From the NCBI RefSeq assembly GCF_900156675.1, contig NZ_FTOH01000009.1, forward strand, positions 1-64,000: DNA of 64,000 nucleotides, written 5' to 3'. Below, in pieces: positions 24,112 to 33,143 of the stretch. Numbering within the stretch: position 1 is the stretch's first letter; every line of letters begins with the position of its first letter. The DNA comes from Thalassolituus maritimus. Lineage in GTDB: Bacteria > Pseudomonadota > Gammaproteobacteria > Pseudomonadales > Oceanobacteraceae. Position numbers and translations under genes: made by a program. The notes beneath the pieces are model-generated. The model had not been told where the DNA came from, searched no databases, and saw only the letters and a program-made list of their open reading frames with translations.

Positions 24112-24131
24112 AATATCGTTAATGATATTTT
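24110..24131 (+). terminator. AT-rich palindrome after hipA
   Basis: AAAATATC, loop GTTAAT, GATATTTT forms a perfect 8-bp stem immediately after the hipA stop. It is AT-rich and lacks a long T run, so it is a weak terminator at best. A second palindrome GATCAttgaTGATC follows at 24156-24169 inside the end of the convergent gene. Confidence 0.4.
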
Positions 24132-24156
24132 GGTATTGGTTTCTGCAATTTAGTGA

Positions 24157-24624
24157 TCATTGATGATCTTTTGATTCATTCCATTTGAACAGTAGCAAAC
24201 GTACACGCTCATCGCATGGCTGATGCCAGAAGTTGGTGTCTTCGTACCACTCTCCGAGCATGTCGAGGCCAGGCTCTGCCTGACAGGCGCCGATCTCAAT
24301 GGATGACTCTTTGCCGTAGGCGTCGTAGAGCTTTTCAAGAAGAAGCTCGCAGCGCTCTGCGTGGTCGGCTAGCAGAAACGGGTGATCAAGGTCTGCTTCC
24401 AGCTCGCGGATGACCGACCAGCCGGTTTCTCCCATCTGGTAGAGAGTGTCCTGAGATATACCATGCAGGTCTTCGAGTGCGAAATCCCAATCGTCCCAGT
24501 CATCGTCCGGTTGAATCAGAGTTGTCTTGACGGTGCCGTCCGCCAGAGACCAGGCGATTGCGATGGGGTGTGCGCTGTCTTCGTATGAGCTGGCATCAAT
24601 CGCAACAAAAGACGGGTATTCCAC
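24157..24624 (-). CDS. RNase H-like/DEDD-type exonuclease-like protein, possibly degenerate
   Basis: The 155-residue product begins FVAIDASSYEDSAHPIAIAWSLADG, which has the first strand of a DnaQ-type fold (D at residue 10), and continues with EDLHGIS and LADHAERCELLLEKLYDAYG like motif II. The canonical D-x-E of motif I is replaced by D-A-S, and no clear motif III H-x4-D is seen, so it may be a catalytically altered or inactive relative. It converges on hipA and lies 40 bases beyond the GGDEF-EAL gene in the same direction. Confidence 0.5.
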   Translation of the reverse strand: MEYPSFVAIDASSYEDSAHPIAIAWSLADGTVKTTLIQPDDDWDDWDFALEDLHGISQDTLYQMGETGWSVIRELEADLDHPFLLADHAERCELLLEKLYDAYGKESSIEIGACQAEPGLDMLGEWYEDTNFWHQPCDERVRLLLFKWNESKDHQ

Positions 24625-24664
24625 GGCGGACTCCAGATAGAAATCGATTAGTCAGGCGGCGAAT

Positions 24665-26608
24665 TTACTTCGCCGCCGGTCGATGTGCAATATTGCAGTG
24701 CAATAAGTCGTCGGGGTGCAGGAATTGCTCGGCGTCTGAGGCACTCACTGGGTGACCATAATAGAACCCTTGTGCGAGATCACAGCCGTTGCGGATCAGA
24801 AAATCAGCTTGTTCGGCGGTCTCAATACCTTCGGCCACAATCAGCATGTCGAGGTTTTTGCCTAACGTAATGATCGATGCGGCAATAGCCTGATCGGCGG
24901 TGCTCGTGCTCAGGTCCTTCACAAACGTCCGGTCGATCTTGATGGCGTCGACGGGTAAGTTCTTCAGATAATTGAGTGATGAAAAGCCGGTGCCGAAGTC
25001 GTCGAGGTAAATAAATATGCCATGTTCTCTGAAATACTCGAGGACGTGGCGGGCATGAGTGAGGTCCTGCATCAGCAGGCTTTCAGTGATCTCAACTGAA
25101 ATCAGCGAGGTCGGTATGCCTATTTCGTTAATGGTGCGGACGATATCCAGATGAAAGTTCGGGATCAGGAACTGTCTTGGGGAAATATTGATGCTGATAT
25201 TGGCCTGGTAGCCTTGCTGGTACCACTCTTTGGCTTGAGTGCATGCCTGCTCAAGAATCCAGAAACCAATCCGGCCGATCATACCCGCATCTTCGGCAAT
25301 GTGGATGAAGCTCTCGGGCGATACGAATTCACCGTTAGACTTCGGCCAGCGCAGTAAAGCTTCAAAGCTGTGCAGGTGGCCGGTCGACATGCCGGGTCGT
25401 ATATCGTGGAGGCATACCTTAGGTTGGTAATATAACTCCAGCGCATTGCTTTCGAGCGCCTTACGCAGACTGGTCTCCAGGGACATACGCTGAACTGCGA
25501 TACGTTCGAGTGATGGCGTAAACAGGTGGTAGCAATTCTTACCATTCGCCTTTGCACGGTACATGGCGATGTCGGCATTGCGCATAAGAATACCGACTTC
25601 TTCACCATCAGTAGGGTATATGGCTATACCCATGGAGGCGCCAATGACGAACTCTCTGCGTCCGAGGCGAATCGGATCACACAAGCGCAGCAGCAGATGC
25701 TCTGCGGACTCCAGTACTTCATCGTGGTGCTCGACGTGGTTGAACAGTACGATAAATTCGTCACCGCCAACACGGGCCAGTGTGTCTCCTGGGCGCATTA
25801 CTCCCTGAAGGCGTTGGGCGACCTCAATGAGCAACTCATCACCGGTACTATGACCAAGGCTGTCGTTGATGGTTTTAAAACCATCCAGATCCAGATAGCA
25901 AAGAGCAAAACGCTTGTGCGTATCCGTCGCTTCTTCAATGGCTTCAGACAGTTTCTGTTGCAGGTGTACACGGTTTGGCAAGCCGGTCAGGCTATCATGG
26001 TACGCCTGGTAACTGATGGTCGCTTCTTTTTCACGTACTTCCGTAATATCGCGGATCATCCATATAAAGCCGGCAACTTCATGGTGATGTCCGTAGATCT
26101 CCAGGGTTGTCCCGTCATGAAACTTGTATTCATCGAACGACGATGTACCGGGATCACGAATCGCCGCCAGTTGACTATGCAGCTTCGTTTTATCGCTGAA
26201 CAAGGAGCAGGAGTAGTGGAACAGGTCGGTGCCCGACCGAGAAATGACTTCGTCCCGTGAGGTGCGGAGCAACTCTACGTAGCGGTCGTTGAACGCTACG
26301 ACATGATCATCGTTGTCGACAACAAGAATGCCTTCGTTTGACGCATTGAGCGTGGCATTGAGTACTTCGTATGACTGACTCAGTTCCTGTTGTGACTTTC
26401 GTTGGGATTCAAGGTTGCGGGTCAGGGTAGCGTTCCGCTCCAGCATGGTACGCGCACTCTGCTCAAGCGTTTCCATGAGGTCGGACCGCTGTTGATCCAG
26501 TAATTCGTATGTTCGGTCAACGTCCCGGAGCAGCGCCTGAAAGTTTTCGGGCAGGCTCGCCTCTTCTCCGAGGTGTTGCTTTATGTGTTGCTCAAGCCTT
26601 TGGTGCAT
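24665..26608 (-). CDS. PAS-GGDEF-EAL cyclic-di-GMP signalling protein
   Basis: This 647-residue cytosolic protein can in principle make and break c-di-GMP. An N-terminal coiled-coil region (about 1-75) precedes a PAS domain (about 80-190), a GGDEF domain with GGDEF near residue 281 and an allosteric inhibitory site RPGD five residues before it, and an EAL domain with EALLRW near 416, NISPRQF, EITES, DDFGTGFSS, KIDRTF and AEGIET. All metal and catalytic residues of both domains appear intact. No membrane helix is seen. The signal sensed by the PAS domain is unknown. Confidence 0.93.
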   Translation of the reverse strand: MHQRLEQHIKQHLGEEASLPENFQALLRDVDRTYELLDQQRSDLMETLEQSARTMLERNATLTRNLESQRKSQQELSQSYEVLNATLNASNEGILVVDNDDHVVAFNDRYVELLRTSRDEVISRSGTDLFHYSCSLFSDKTKLHSQLAAIRDPGTSSFDEYKFHDGTTLEIYGHHHEVAGFIWMIRDITEVREKEATISYQAYHDSLTGLPNRVHLQQKLSEAIEEATDTHKRFALCYLDLDGFKTINDSLGHSTGDELLIEVAQRLQGVMRPGDTLARVGGDEFIVLFNHVEHHDEVLESAEHLLLRLCDPIRLGRREFVIGASMGIAIYPTDGEEVGILMRNADIAMYRAKANGKNCYHLFTPSLERIAVQRMSLETSLRKALESNALELYYQPKVCLHDIRPGMSTGHLHSFEALLRWPKSNGEFVSPESFIHIAEDAGMIGRIGFWILEQACTQAKEWYQQGYQANISINISPRQFLIPNFHLDIVRTINEIGIPTSLISVEITESLLMQDLTHARHVLEYFREHGIFIYLDDFGTGFSSLNYLKNLPVDAIKIDRTFVKDLSTSTADQAIAASIITLGKNLDMLIVAEGIETAEQADFLIRNGCDLAQGFYYGHPVSASDAEQFLHPDDLLHCNIAHRPAAK

Positions 26609-26884
26609 AGGGCCGCCAGGTACCTGTTTGTTTTTGTAGTTGTCGGTAAGCGTGGTGACGACCTGACGGGAGAATCAGGACGGCCTGACATCCGCTGGTT
26701 GCCGTGGCAATGAATCGAGCGTACCCGGCTATTTTGTCCTGTCTGCATCTTCCGCTCTGACTTTTTAAGGAAGGTATGCAAGGCATCCGGAAAGAACTCG
26801 ACTTTTGCTAGCGGCAACCGGCTTCTGTTGCTCGATTATTGCTCTATAAAACGGTTTGTTTAAACGTCTCAGGAGTGTGATGGA

Positions 26885-28027
26885 TCACGAAACTCTGAGC
26901 TCCTCCGCACCAGTCGTACACTCTATCTCGTTTGTCTCATCCACGGTAATCGTGCGCGCTGGCGCTGCCGGCACGGAAAGCGCTTTCATGTGGCGATAAT
27001 GGCCTTTAATGGCTGCCCAAATCGTTGGGTACGAGCGCAGTTCATAGCCCAGTTCTGCTGCTTTCTTTTCAACCATAGGGTGCAGCTCAGCGTAATGCAC
27101 ATGGCTCACACGTGGGAACAGGTGATGTTCTGCCTGAAAATTTAGCCCTCCGAGAGCCCAGGTCAGAAAACGGTTGTCCGTGGCGAAGTCTACCGTAGTA
27201 CGCATCTGATGTACGGCCCACTCATCCGGTAATACACCACGTTCGTCCGGGCGGGGGAATTCAGCTTTATCTACGACATGTGCCAATTGGAAGATAACGG
27301 CGAACAGGAAGCCCAGAAAAGCGTGCATCAGAAGAAAACCGAGCAGTGCTGGGCCAGTTCCCAAAGCAGCCATTGGAATCAGCAGATACAGGGTCACGTA
27401 GATGGCTTTCGATGCCCAGAACTCCACATGGTCAGCGAGCTTCATGCGGTGCGAATAATCCCTGCGGGCAATTTTCTGGCTGCCATAGGCTTTAAAATCC
27501 AACGCAAAGAACCAGAACAGACTGGTAATCAGGTACAGGAACCAGACATAAAAATGCTGATATTTGTGAAATGGGCGATGCGGTTGATGAGGGCTCATCC
27601 GGAACAGTCCGAGCGCGTCGATATCCTCGTCCGCCTCATCGACATTGGTAAAGGCGTGGTGATTGCGATTGTGCTTCTGTGCCCAGTAGTAACGATTGCT
27701 ACCAACAAGGTTGAAGGACATCGCCATCAGGCGATTGATCTTGCGTGAAGCGCTGAAAGATTCATGTGCACCGTCGTGCATGATATTGAACCCGACCAGT
27801 GCTGTGGCTACGCCATGCAGTGCCCAGGCAATGTAATGCATTGAGCCAGACAGACCGTAGATGAGCAGGTAGCTCCCTACGTACAGCAGGGCAATAAAAA
27901 TGGCTTTATTATGCAGGCGATCATCGCCGGTTTTCCTGATTCCTTTCTCTCTGAAGAAACGGGTCACTTCTCCAGATAATTCCTGATATACCGGGCGTTT
28001 GCCGGACTGAAAGTGTACGTGAGACAT
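26885..28027 (-). CDS. Membrane fatty acid desaturase
   Basis: This 380-residue integral membrane di-iron enzyme introduces a double bond into an acyl chain, of the linoleoyl-CoA/front-end desaturase type. Three histidine boxes are present: HDGAH near residue 84, HNRNHH near 121 and QAEHHLF near 297, with hydrophobic segments between the boxes. Although the frame is open from 28102, I choose the Met at 28027 (MSHVHFQSGKRPVYQEL), which fits the family N-terminus; no strong ribosome site is seen. An AraC-type regulator gene lies 139 bases upstream in the same direction and fadD beyond, so a role in membrane lipid adjustment is likely. Confidence 0.87.
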   Translation of the reverse strand: MSHVHFQSGKRPVYQELSGEVTRFFREKGIRKTGDDRLHNKAIFIALLYVGSYLLIYGLSGSMHYIAWALHGVATALVGFNIMHDGAHESFSASRKINRLMAMSFNLVGSNRYYWAQKHNRNHHAFTNVDEADEDIDALGLFRMSPHQPHRPFHKYQHFYVWFLYLITSLFWFFALDFKAYGSQKIARRDYSHRMKLADHVEFWASKAIYVTLYLLIPMAALGTGPALLGFLLMHAFLGFLFAVIFQLAHVVDKAEFPRPDERGVLPDEWAVHQMRTTVDFATDNRFLTWALGGLNFQAEHHLFPRVSHVHYAELHPMVEKKAAELGYELRSYPTIWAAIKGHYRHMKALSVPAAPARTITVDETNEIECTTGAEELRVS

Positions 28028-28166
28028 GTTAATTATTCTTTTGTTATGAGGCCGCAGCCTGTGCTTTTCGGACGCTCGTTTCTTCCACTTCCGTATGGAC
28101 AATCAGCGCCTCAAAGTTATCGTTATTATACAGGTGTTGTGAAACTATGGTTGGAAATATTGTGAC

Positions 28167-29207
28167 TCAGGACACATGTTTGGTCAGTTTTCGGTAATTT
28201 AATGGTGTGATTCCCATCCATTTCCGAAACGCCCTCACGAAGTTTGACGTGTCTGTGTAACCTAGTTGCTCGGCGATTTCTGAAACCTTCATGCTCGAGT
28301 TGCCAAGCAGTCTTGTGGCCTGTTCACGTCTTACTTCTTCAACCATTTTTCGGAAACTGGTGTTGAGCTGTGCCAGTTGCCGGTTGAGGGATCGGGCGCT
28401 GATACGCAGGCGCTCTGCAACATCTTCTAGTGACAGGCCGCTGCCGTAACTGATCAGAAGTGTACGGACCCGTGACGCAAGATCGATGTGCTCACCCGGC
28501 GCTTCCGCCAGTAGCCGTTCGCATTCCTGCTCAGCGCTATGACGAGCAACGCTGTTCGCTGTTGATACCTCGAGGCTCAGAGCTGCTTTGGGTAATACAA
28601 GTTCGTACTGATCACAGTTAAATTCGACGTCACAGCCTAACAGTTGTTCATAGAAAGCCACCGGTCGCTGTGCTGACTCGACCAGTCTGATGATTGGAGC
28701 CAGGATGTCATTATTGCGGGTCAAAAAACGCGCAATTGTTACCAGCGTCGATAGAATATTGTGCGCAATAAAAGGGTAGGAGTCGGGCAGGGCGGCAGCT
28801 CTGATAATTTCCAGAGCGCATTCATCCTGCCCCTGACGAAACCGAATGCGCGCCAGCCCCGTACGGGTGCCCGCATAACGTACGGCGAGGGACAGGCCTT
28901 CACCGAGCGTCTCGCTTGCCATCACGGCAAAACCAAGGAAGCCATGGCTGGCGATGCTCATTCTTCGCCCGTGCTCCAGCCCCAGCAGAGGATCGTTTGA
29001 CAGGCGATAGGCGTTGCGTACGATCTGGTCATACTCACGCGCTGAGATATGTGTGCCGGGTTGTCCGAGCGCACGTGGCGAAAGGCGGGTATTTGCGACC
29101 AGCTGTGCCGGGCTTATCCCTCGGTTAGCCAGCAGCTCCAGCAAGGGGATCAGGTACTCGTTAGTAAACAGCGGGTGAACCGCGGATATTTCCTGACGTC
29201 CGGGCAT
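28167..29207 (-). CDS. AraC-family transcriptional regulator (Arabinose_bd type)
   Basis: This 346-residue regulator has an N-terminal ligand-binding domain of the Arabinose_bd (OruR/ArgR-like) class and a C-terminal double helix-turn-helix (about 250-340) with LSLEDVAERLRISARSLNRQ and VSEIAEQLGYTDTSNFVRAF. The start at 29207 (MPGRQEISA) is preferred over 29264 because the earlier residues look like upstream leader. It lies between the desaturase gene and the divergent fadD and may control one or both; its ligand could be a fatty acid, as for several relatives. Confidence 0.85.
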   Translation of the reverse strand: MPGRQEISAVHPLFTNEYLIPLLELLANRGISPAQLVANTRLSPRALGQPGTHISAREYDQIVRNAYRLSNDPLLGLEHGRRMSIASHGFLGFAVMASETLGEGLSLAVRYAGTRTGLARIRFRQGQDECALEIIRAAALPDSYPFIAHNILSTLVTIARFLTRNNDILAPIIRLVESAQRPVAFYEQLLGCDVEFNCDQYELVLPKAALSLEVSTANSVARHSAEQECERLLAEAPGEHIDLASRVRTLLISYGSGLSLEDVAERLRISARSLNRQLAQLNTSFRKMVEEVRREQATRLLGNSSMKVSEIAEQLGYTDTSNFVRAFRKWMGITPLNYRKLTKHVS

Positions 29208-29336
29208 GATAAACCTGATACAATGTGTGGCGATAAATGACCAAAATGATGTCACGAATATCACTTTCGCTCAAACTCGCTTTGCTTCATAGTCTGGGCG
29301 CCATAAAAAACGATCAAATAAACAGGGGAAAAACCT

Positions 29337-31064
29337 ATGGATGCGTCTTTCTGGGACGGCAAACGTGCGCCCGGTATCGTTGATACCATCAATGTGAATG
29401 AATACGATTCGGTTGTTGAATGCATTGACAGTGCGTTCAAGCGCTACGCTGACCGCAAAGCATTCACCAGCGTAGGCTACACTCTGACCTATCGTGAAAT
29501 CGACGAGTACAGTGCTGCATTCGCATCCTATCTCCAGAACCATACTACCCTGCAGCCAGGCGATCGCGTCGCGGTTCAGATGCCGAACATTATGCAGTGT
29601 CCGATTGCTGTGTACGGTGTTCTCCGTGCCGGAATGATTCTGGTGAATACCAACCCGCTGTACACCGAACGTGAGATGCTTCATCAGTTCAATGACTCAG
29701 GTGCGAAAGCCCTGGTGTGCATGGACATGTTCGCTAAATCTGTACAAAGCATCCTGCCAGAAACGGGCCTGAAGCACGTTATCGTGACCAGCCTTGCAGA
29801 CATGCTGCCATTCCCTAAGCGTCAGCTGATTAATGCTGCTGCTAAATACATCAAGAAAATGATCCCGGATTACTCGTTGCCAACCGCTGTGCGTTTCCGC
29901 AAAGCGCTGAGCCTGGGTAAGTCTGCGGGTGCTTACAAGAAGAACCACATCACTGGTCACGACAGTACTATCGTTCTGCAGTACACCGGTGGTACTACAG
30001 GTGTTGCGAAGGGCGCTGAGCTGACCAACCTGAACCTGATTGCGAACATGCTGCAGGCGCGCGCCAACATGGCACAGGTTGATGATAACGGTAAGCCACT
30101 GAAACCAGCCGACGGCGCTACCGTAGTAGCTCCGCTGCCTCTGTACCACATATACTCTTTCACTGTTCACCTGATGGCGATGCTGGATTCTGGTGATCAC
30201 AGCATCCTGATCGCGAACCCTCGTGACCCAGGTATGTTCATCAAGATGATTAAGCCTCATCGCCTGGACGGTTTCGTTGGTCTGAACACCCTGTTTGTTG
30301 GCCTGCTGAATCACCCTGAATTTAAAGAGTGTAACTTCGAGCACCTGAACCTGACGCTGTCAGGCGGTACCGCTCTGATGGACGACACGGCTAAGCGTTG
30401 GAAAGAAACCACAGGTTGCGGTATCTCAGAAGGCTACGGTCTGACTGAATGTTCGCCAATTGTTGCAGTTAACCCAGCGGCGGGCCTTGAGCGTCTTGGT
30501 ACTGTTGGTCAGGCTGTGCCGGGCACGTCTCTGAAGTGCATCGACGATCAGGGTAACGAAGTGCCTCAGGGCGAACGCGGCGAGCTGTGCGTTAAGGGCC
30601 CTCAGGTAATGAAAGGTTACTGGAACCGTCCTGAAGCTACGGCTGACTCCTTCACTGAAGACGGCGAATGGCTGAAGACCGGTGACGTTGCTGTGATCGA
30701 CGACGATGGTTTCGTGAAAATCGTTGATCGTATCAAAGACATGATTCTGGTTTCTGGCTTCAACGTATATCCAAACGAAATCGAAGAAGTCGTAGCGGCT
30801 CACCCAGCAGTAGAAAACTGTGCGGCTATCGGTATCCCAGATGATAAGAGCGGTGAAGCCGTGAAACTTTTCATCATTTCAACCGACAAAAATCTCACTG
30901 CTGACGATATCAAAGCGCACTGCCGTGAGAGCCTGACAGGTTATAAACAGCCTAAGTACATTGAGTTCCGTGACGAGCTGCCAATGACTCCGGTTGGTAA
31001 GATTCTGCGTCGTGAACTGAAAGACGAAGAAGCTGCAAAAAACAAAGAAGCTGAGCCGGCATAA
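29337..31064 (+). CDS. fadD: Long-chain fatty acid--CoA ligase
   Basis: This 575-residue AMP-forming enzyme activates fatty acids to acyl-CoA at the inner membrane, the entry step of beta-oxidation. Signatures are the P-loop-like YTGGTTGVAKGAEL, YGLTECSP, TGDVAVIDDDGFVKIVDRIKD and the C-terminal PMTPVGKILRR with the catalytic Lys. It is close to the 561-residue E. coli FadD in length. AGGGG stands before the ATG. A strong terminator follows, then an acyl-CoA dehydrogenase gene, so the pathway genes are adjacent but transcribed separately. It is divergent from the AraC-type regulator. Confidence 0.92.
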   Translation: MDASFWDGKRAPGIVDTINVNEYDSVVECIDSAFKRYADRKAFTSVGYTLTYREIDEYSAAFASYLQNHTTLQPGDRVAVQMPNIMQCPIAVYGVLRAGMILVNTNPLYTEREMLHQFNDSGAKALVCMDMFAKSVQSILPETGLKHVIVTSLADMLPFPKRQLINAAAKYIKKMIPDYSLPTAVRFRKALSLGKSAGAYKKNHITGHDSTIVLQYTGGTTGVAKGAELTNLNLIANMLQARANMAQVDDNGKPLKPADGATVVAPLPLYHIYSFTVHLMAMLDSGDHSILIANPRDPGMFIKMIKPHRLDGFVGLNTLFVGLLNHPEFKECNFEHLNLTLSGGTALMDDTAKRWKETTGCGISEGYGLTECSPIVAVNPAAGLERLGTVGQAVPGTSLKCIDDQGNEVPQGERGELCVKGPQVMKGYWNRPEATADSFTEDGEWLKTGDVAVIDDDGFVKIVDRIKDMILVSGFNVYPNEIEEVVAAHPAVENCAAIGIPDDKSGEAVKLFIISTDKNLTADDIKAHCRESLTGYKQPKYIEFRDELPMTPVGKILRRELKDEEAAKNKEAEPA

Positions 31065-31092
31065 TTCCAGCTCTGTGAATTGTTTATAAGAG

Positions 31093-31120
31093 ACAGCCCC
31101 TTTTAGAGGGGCTGTTTTGT
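31093..31120 (+). terminator. Rho-independent terminator of fadD
   Basis: ACAGCCCC, loop TTTTAGA, GGGGCTGT and then TTT form a GC-rich stem 28 bases after the fadD stop codon. Confidence 0.88.
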
Positions 31121-31281
31121 TTCTTGATCTGCCTCAACATTCCCATCAGAAAGACCAGAAACTTACCCCTGTGACAGCCTGAATAGGTCTTCGCGGCCAA
31201 TGGCGCGACACACCTCCGACTGAAAGAATGCTGACTGTCTGTTTTTTCAACAGCTTGTTTTTTTATTAGCGAGACAGTTTC

Positions 31282-33087
31282 ATGATTCAATTTAAAGCTC
31301 CACTGCGCGACATCAACTTTCTGATTAACGACGTATTCGATTATCAGACTCACTACAAAAATATTCCGGGCGGCGATGAAGCGACGCCTGATATGGTTGA
31401 CGCCATCATTGGCGAAGCTGCACGTTTCAGCGAAGAAGTTCTGTCTCCTCTGTATCAGGTCGGTGACGAAGGCTGTAAGTTCGAAGATGGTCAGGTAACG
31501 ACTCCACCGGGCTTTAAAGAAGCCTATCAGCAGTACATGGAAGGCGGCTGGCAGGGTATGTCTGCGCCGGTTGAATACGGCGGTCAGGGTCTGCCTCTGT
31601 CACTGGGTGTGATCAAATCTGAACTGATCGGTACCGCGAACTGGGTGTGGGGTATGTACCCGGGTCTGTCACTGGGAGCGATGAACACCATCTACCTGCA
31701 CGGTACAGAAGAGCAAAAGCAGACTTTCCTGGTTCCATTAACAGAAGGTCGCTGGACAGGCACCATGTGTCTGACTGAGCCGCAGTGTGGCACTGACCTT
31801 GGCCAGGTAAAAACCAAGGCTGAGCCAAACCCGGATGGCAGCTACAACATCACCGGTACCAAGATCTTTATCTCGTCTGGTGAACACGATTTTACCGATA
31901 ACATCGTTCACATCGTACTGGCGCGCCTGCCTGACGCACCAGAAGGTACCAAAGGTATTTCTCTGTTTATCGTTCCTAAGCTGAACGTTAATGAAGATGG
32001 CAGCAACGGTGATGCGAACAACGTGACCTGCGGTTCTATCGAACACAAAATGGGTATTCACGGTTCGTCTACCTGTGTCATGAACTTCGACGGTTCTAAA
32101 GGCTTCCTGATCGGCCCTGAGAATAAGGGCCTGCACTGCATGTTCACCTTTATGAACACGGCTCGTCTGGGTACTTCTATTCAGGGGATCGGTGCGGCTG
32201 AACTGTCGTTCCAGGGCGCACTCCCTTACGCGAAAGAGCGTCGCTCCATGCGCTCCCTGAGCGGTAAGAAGAGCCCGGATAAAGTGGCTGACGCACTGAT
32301 CGTTCATCCGGATGTCCGTCGCATGCTTCTGACTCAGAAAGCCATCGCTGAGGGTGGGCGTGCCATGCTGTATTACGCAGCAACGCTAGCTGACAAAATG
32401 ATGGCCTCGCACGCTGCAGGCGACATGAAAGGTTACGAAGATTGGGATGACAAACTGGGCTTCCTGACGCCGATCATGAAAGCGGGTCTGACAGAACTTG
32501 GTTACGAAGCGGCGAACCACGGTGTTCAGGTTTACGGTGGTCACGGCTTTATCAAAGAGTGGGGCATGGAGCAGATCATCCGTGATACTCAGATTGCCAA
32601 GCTGTACGAAGGTACTACAGGCGTTCAGGCACTCGACCTGCTGGGTCGTAAGATCCTGCTGGGCCGTATGAAGTCATTCGATGATTTCCGCGCTGTGGTA
32701 AACCAGTTTATTAAGAACCACAAAAATACCAAAGAGATGAAGCCGTTCATCAAGCAGCTGAAGCGGGCGATGATTGCCTGGCGTCTGAACACTTTCCGTA
32801 TTGCGTTCAAAGCACGAAAAGACCGCGACATGGTAGGTGCTGCGTCAGTCGATTACCTGATGTACTCCTGCTACATCGTGATGGCGTTCTTCTGGGCGAA
32901 AATGGCGGATGCTGCTTACACTAACCTCGCTGAGGGGAAAGACGTCGATTTTCACAAAGCGAAAATTCAGACCGCAGAATTTTATTACGATCGTCTTCTG
33001 CCTAGAGCGAAAGCACACAGGAAAATGATGCTAAAAGATCCGAAGTCTCTGATGCAGATGGATGAGGAGAGCTTTGCTTTTCTTTAA
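31282..33087 (+). CDS. Acyl-CoA dehydrogenase, long form with C-terminal extension
   Basis: This 601-residue flavoenzyme oxidises acyl-CoA to enoyl-CoA, passing electrons to ETF. It has the N-terminal, middle (MCLTEPQCGTDLG) and C-terminal dehydrogenase domains and the extra C-terminal helical domain of about 150 residues found in DmdC-like and other 600-residue members. The expected catalytic Glu is in KLYEGTTGVQALDLLGRK near residue 442. Substrate chain length cannot be told; the neighbouring fadD suggests fatty-acid beta-oxidation, while the DmdC resemblance leaves methylmercaptopropionyl-CoA possible. It has its own bidirectional terminator. Confidence 0.9.
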   Translation: MIQFKAPLRDINFLINDVFDYQTHYKNIPGGDEATPDMVDAIIGEAARFSEEVLSPLYQVGDEGCKFEDGQVTTPPGFKEAYQQYMEGGWQGMSAPVEYGGQGLPLSLGVIKSELIGTANWVWGMYPGLSLGAMNTIYLHGTEEQKQTFLVPLTEGRWTGTMCLTEPQCGTDLGQVKTKAEPNPDGSYNITGTKIFISSGEHDFTDNIVHIVLARLPDAPEGTKGISLFIVPKLNVNEDGSNGDANNVTCGSIEHKMGIHGSSTCVMNFDGSKGFLIGPENKGLHCMFTFMNTARLGTSIQGIGAAELSFQGALPYAKERRSMRSLSGKKSPDKVADALIVHPDVRRMLLTQKAIAEGGRAMLYYAATLADKMMASHAAGDMKGYEDWDDKLGFLTPIMKAGLTELGYEAANHGVQVYGGHGFIKEWGMEQIIRDTQIAKLYEGTTGVQALDLLGRKILLGRMKSFDDFRAVVNQFIKNHKNTKEMKPFIKQLKRAMIAWRLNTFRIAFKARKDRDMVGAASVDYLMYSCYIVMAFFWAKMADAAYTNLAEGKDVDFHKAKIQTAEFYYDRLLPRAKAHRKMMLKDPKSLMQMDEESFAFL

Positions 33088-33101
33088 GTGAGATCTGACG
33101 A

Positions 33102-33136
33102 TAATAAAACGGCCAGCAAATGCTGGCCGTTTTATT
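33102..33136. terminator. Bidirectional terminator
   Basis: AATAAAACGGCCAGCA, loop AA, TGCTGGCCGTTTTATT form a long perfect stem with A and T runs on both sides. It serves the acyl-CoA dehydrogenase gene and the convergent sensor gene. Confidence 0.93.
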
Positions 33137-33143
33137 GTCCTAA

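Noticed and set aside
29697-30344. 215-codon minus-strand frame inside fadD
   Set aside because: Shadow of a strongly conserved gene; no ribosome site and no domain.
31738-32307. 189-codon minus-strand frame inside the acyl-CoA dehydrogenase gene
   Set aside because: Shadow frame opposite catalytic-domain codons.
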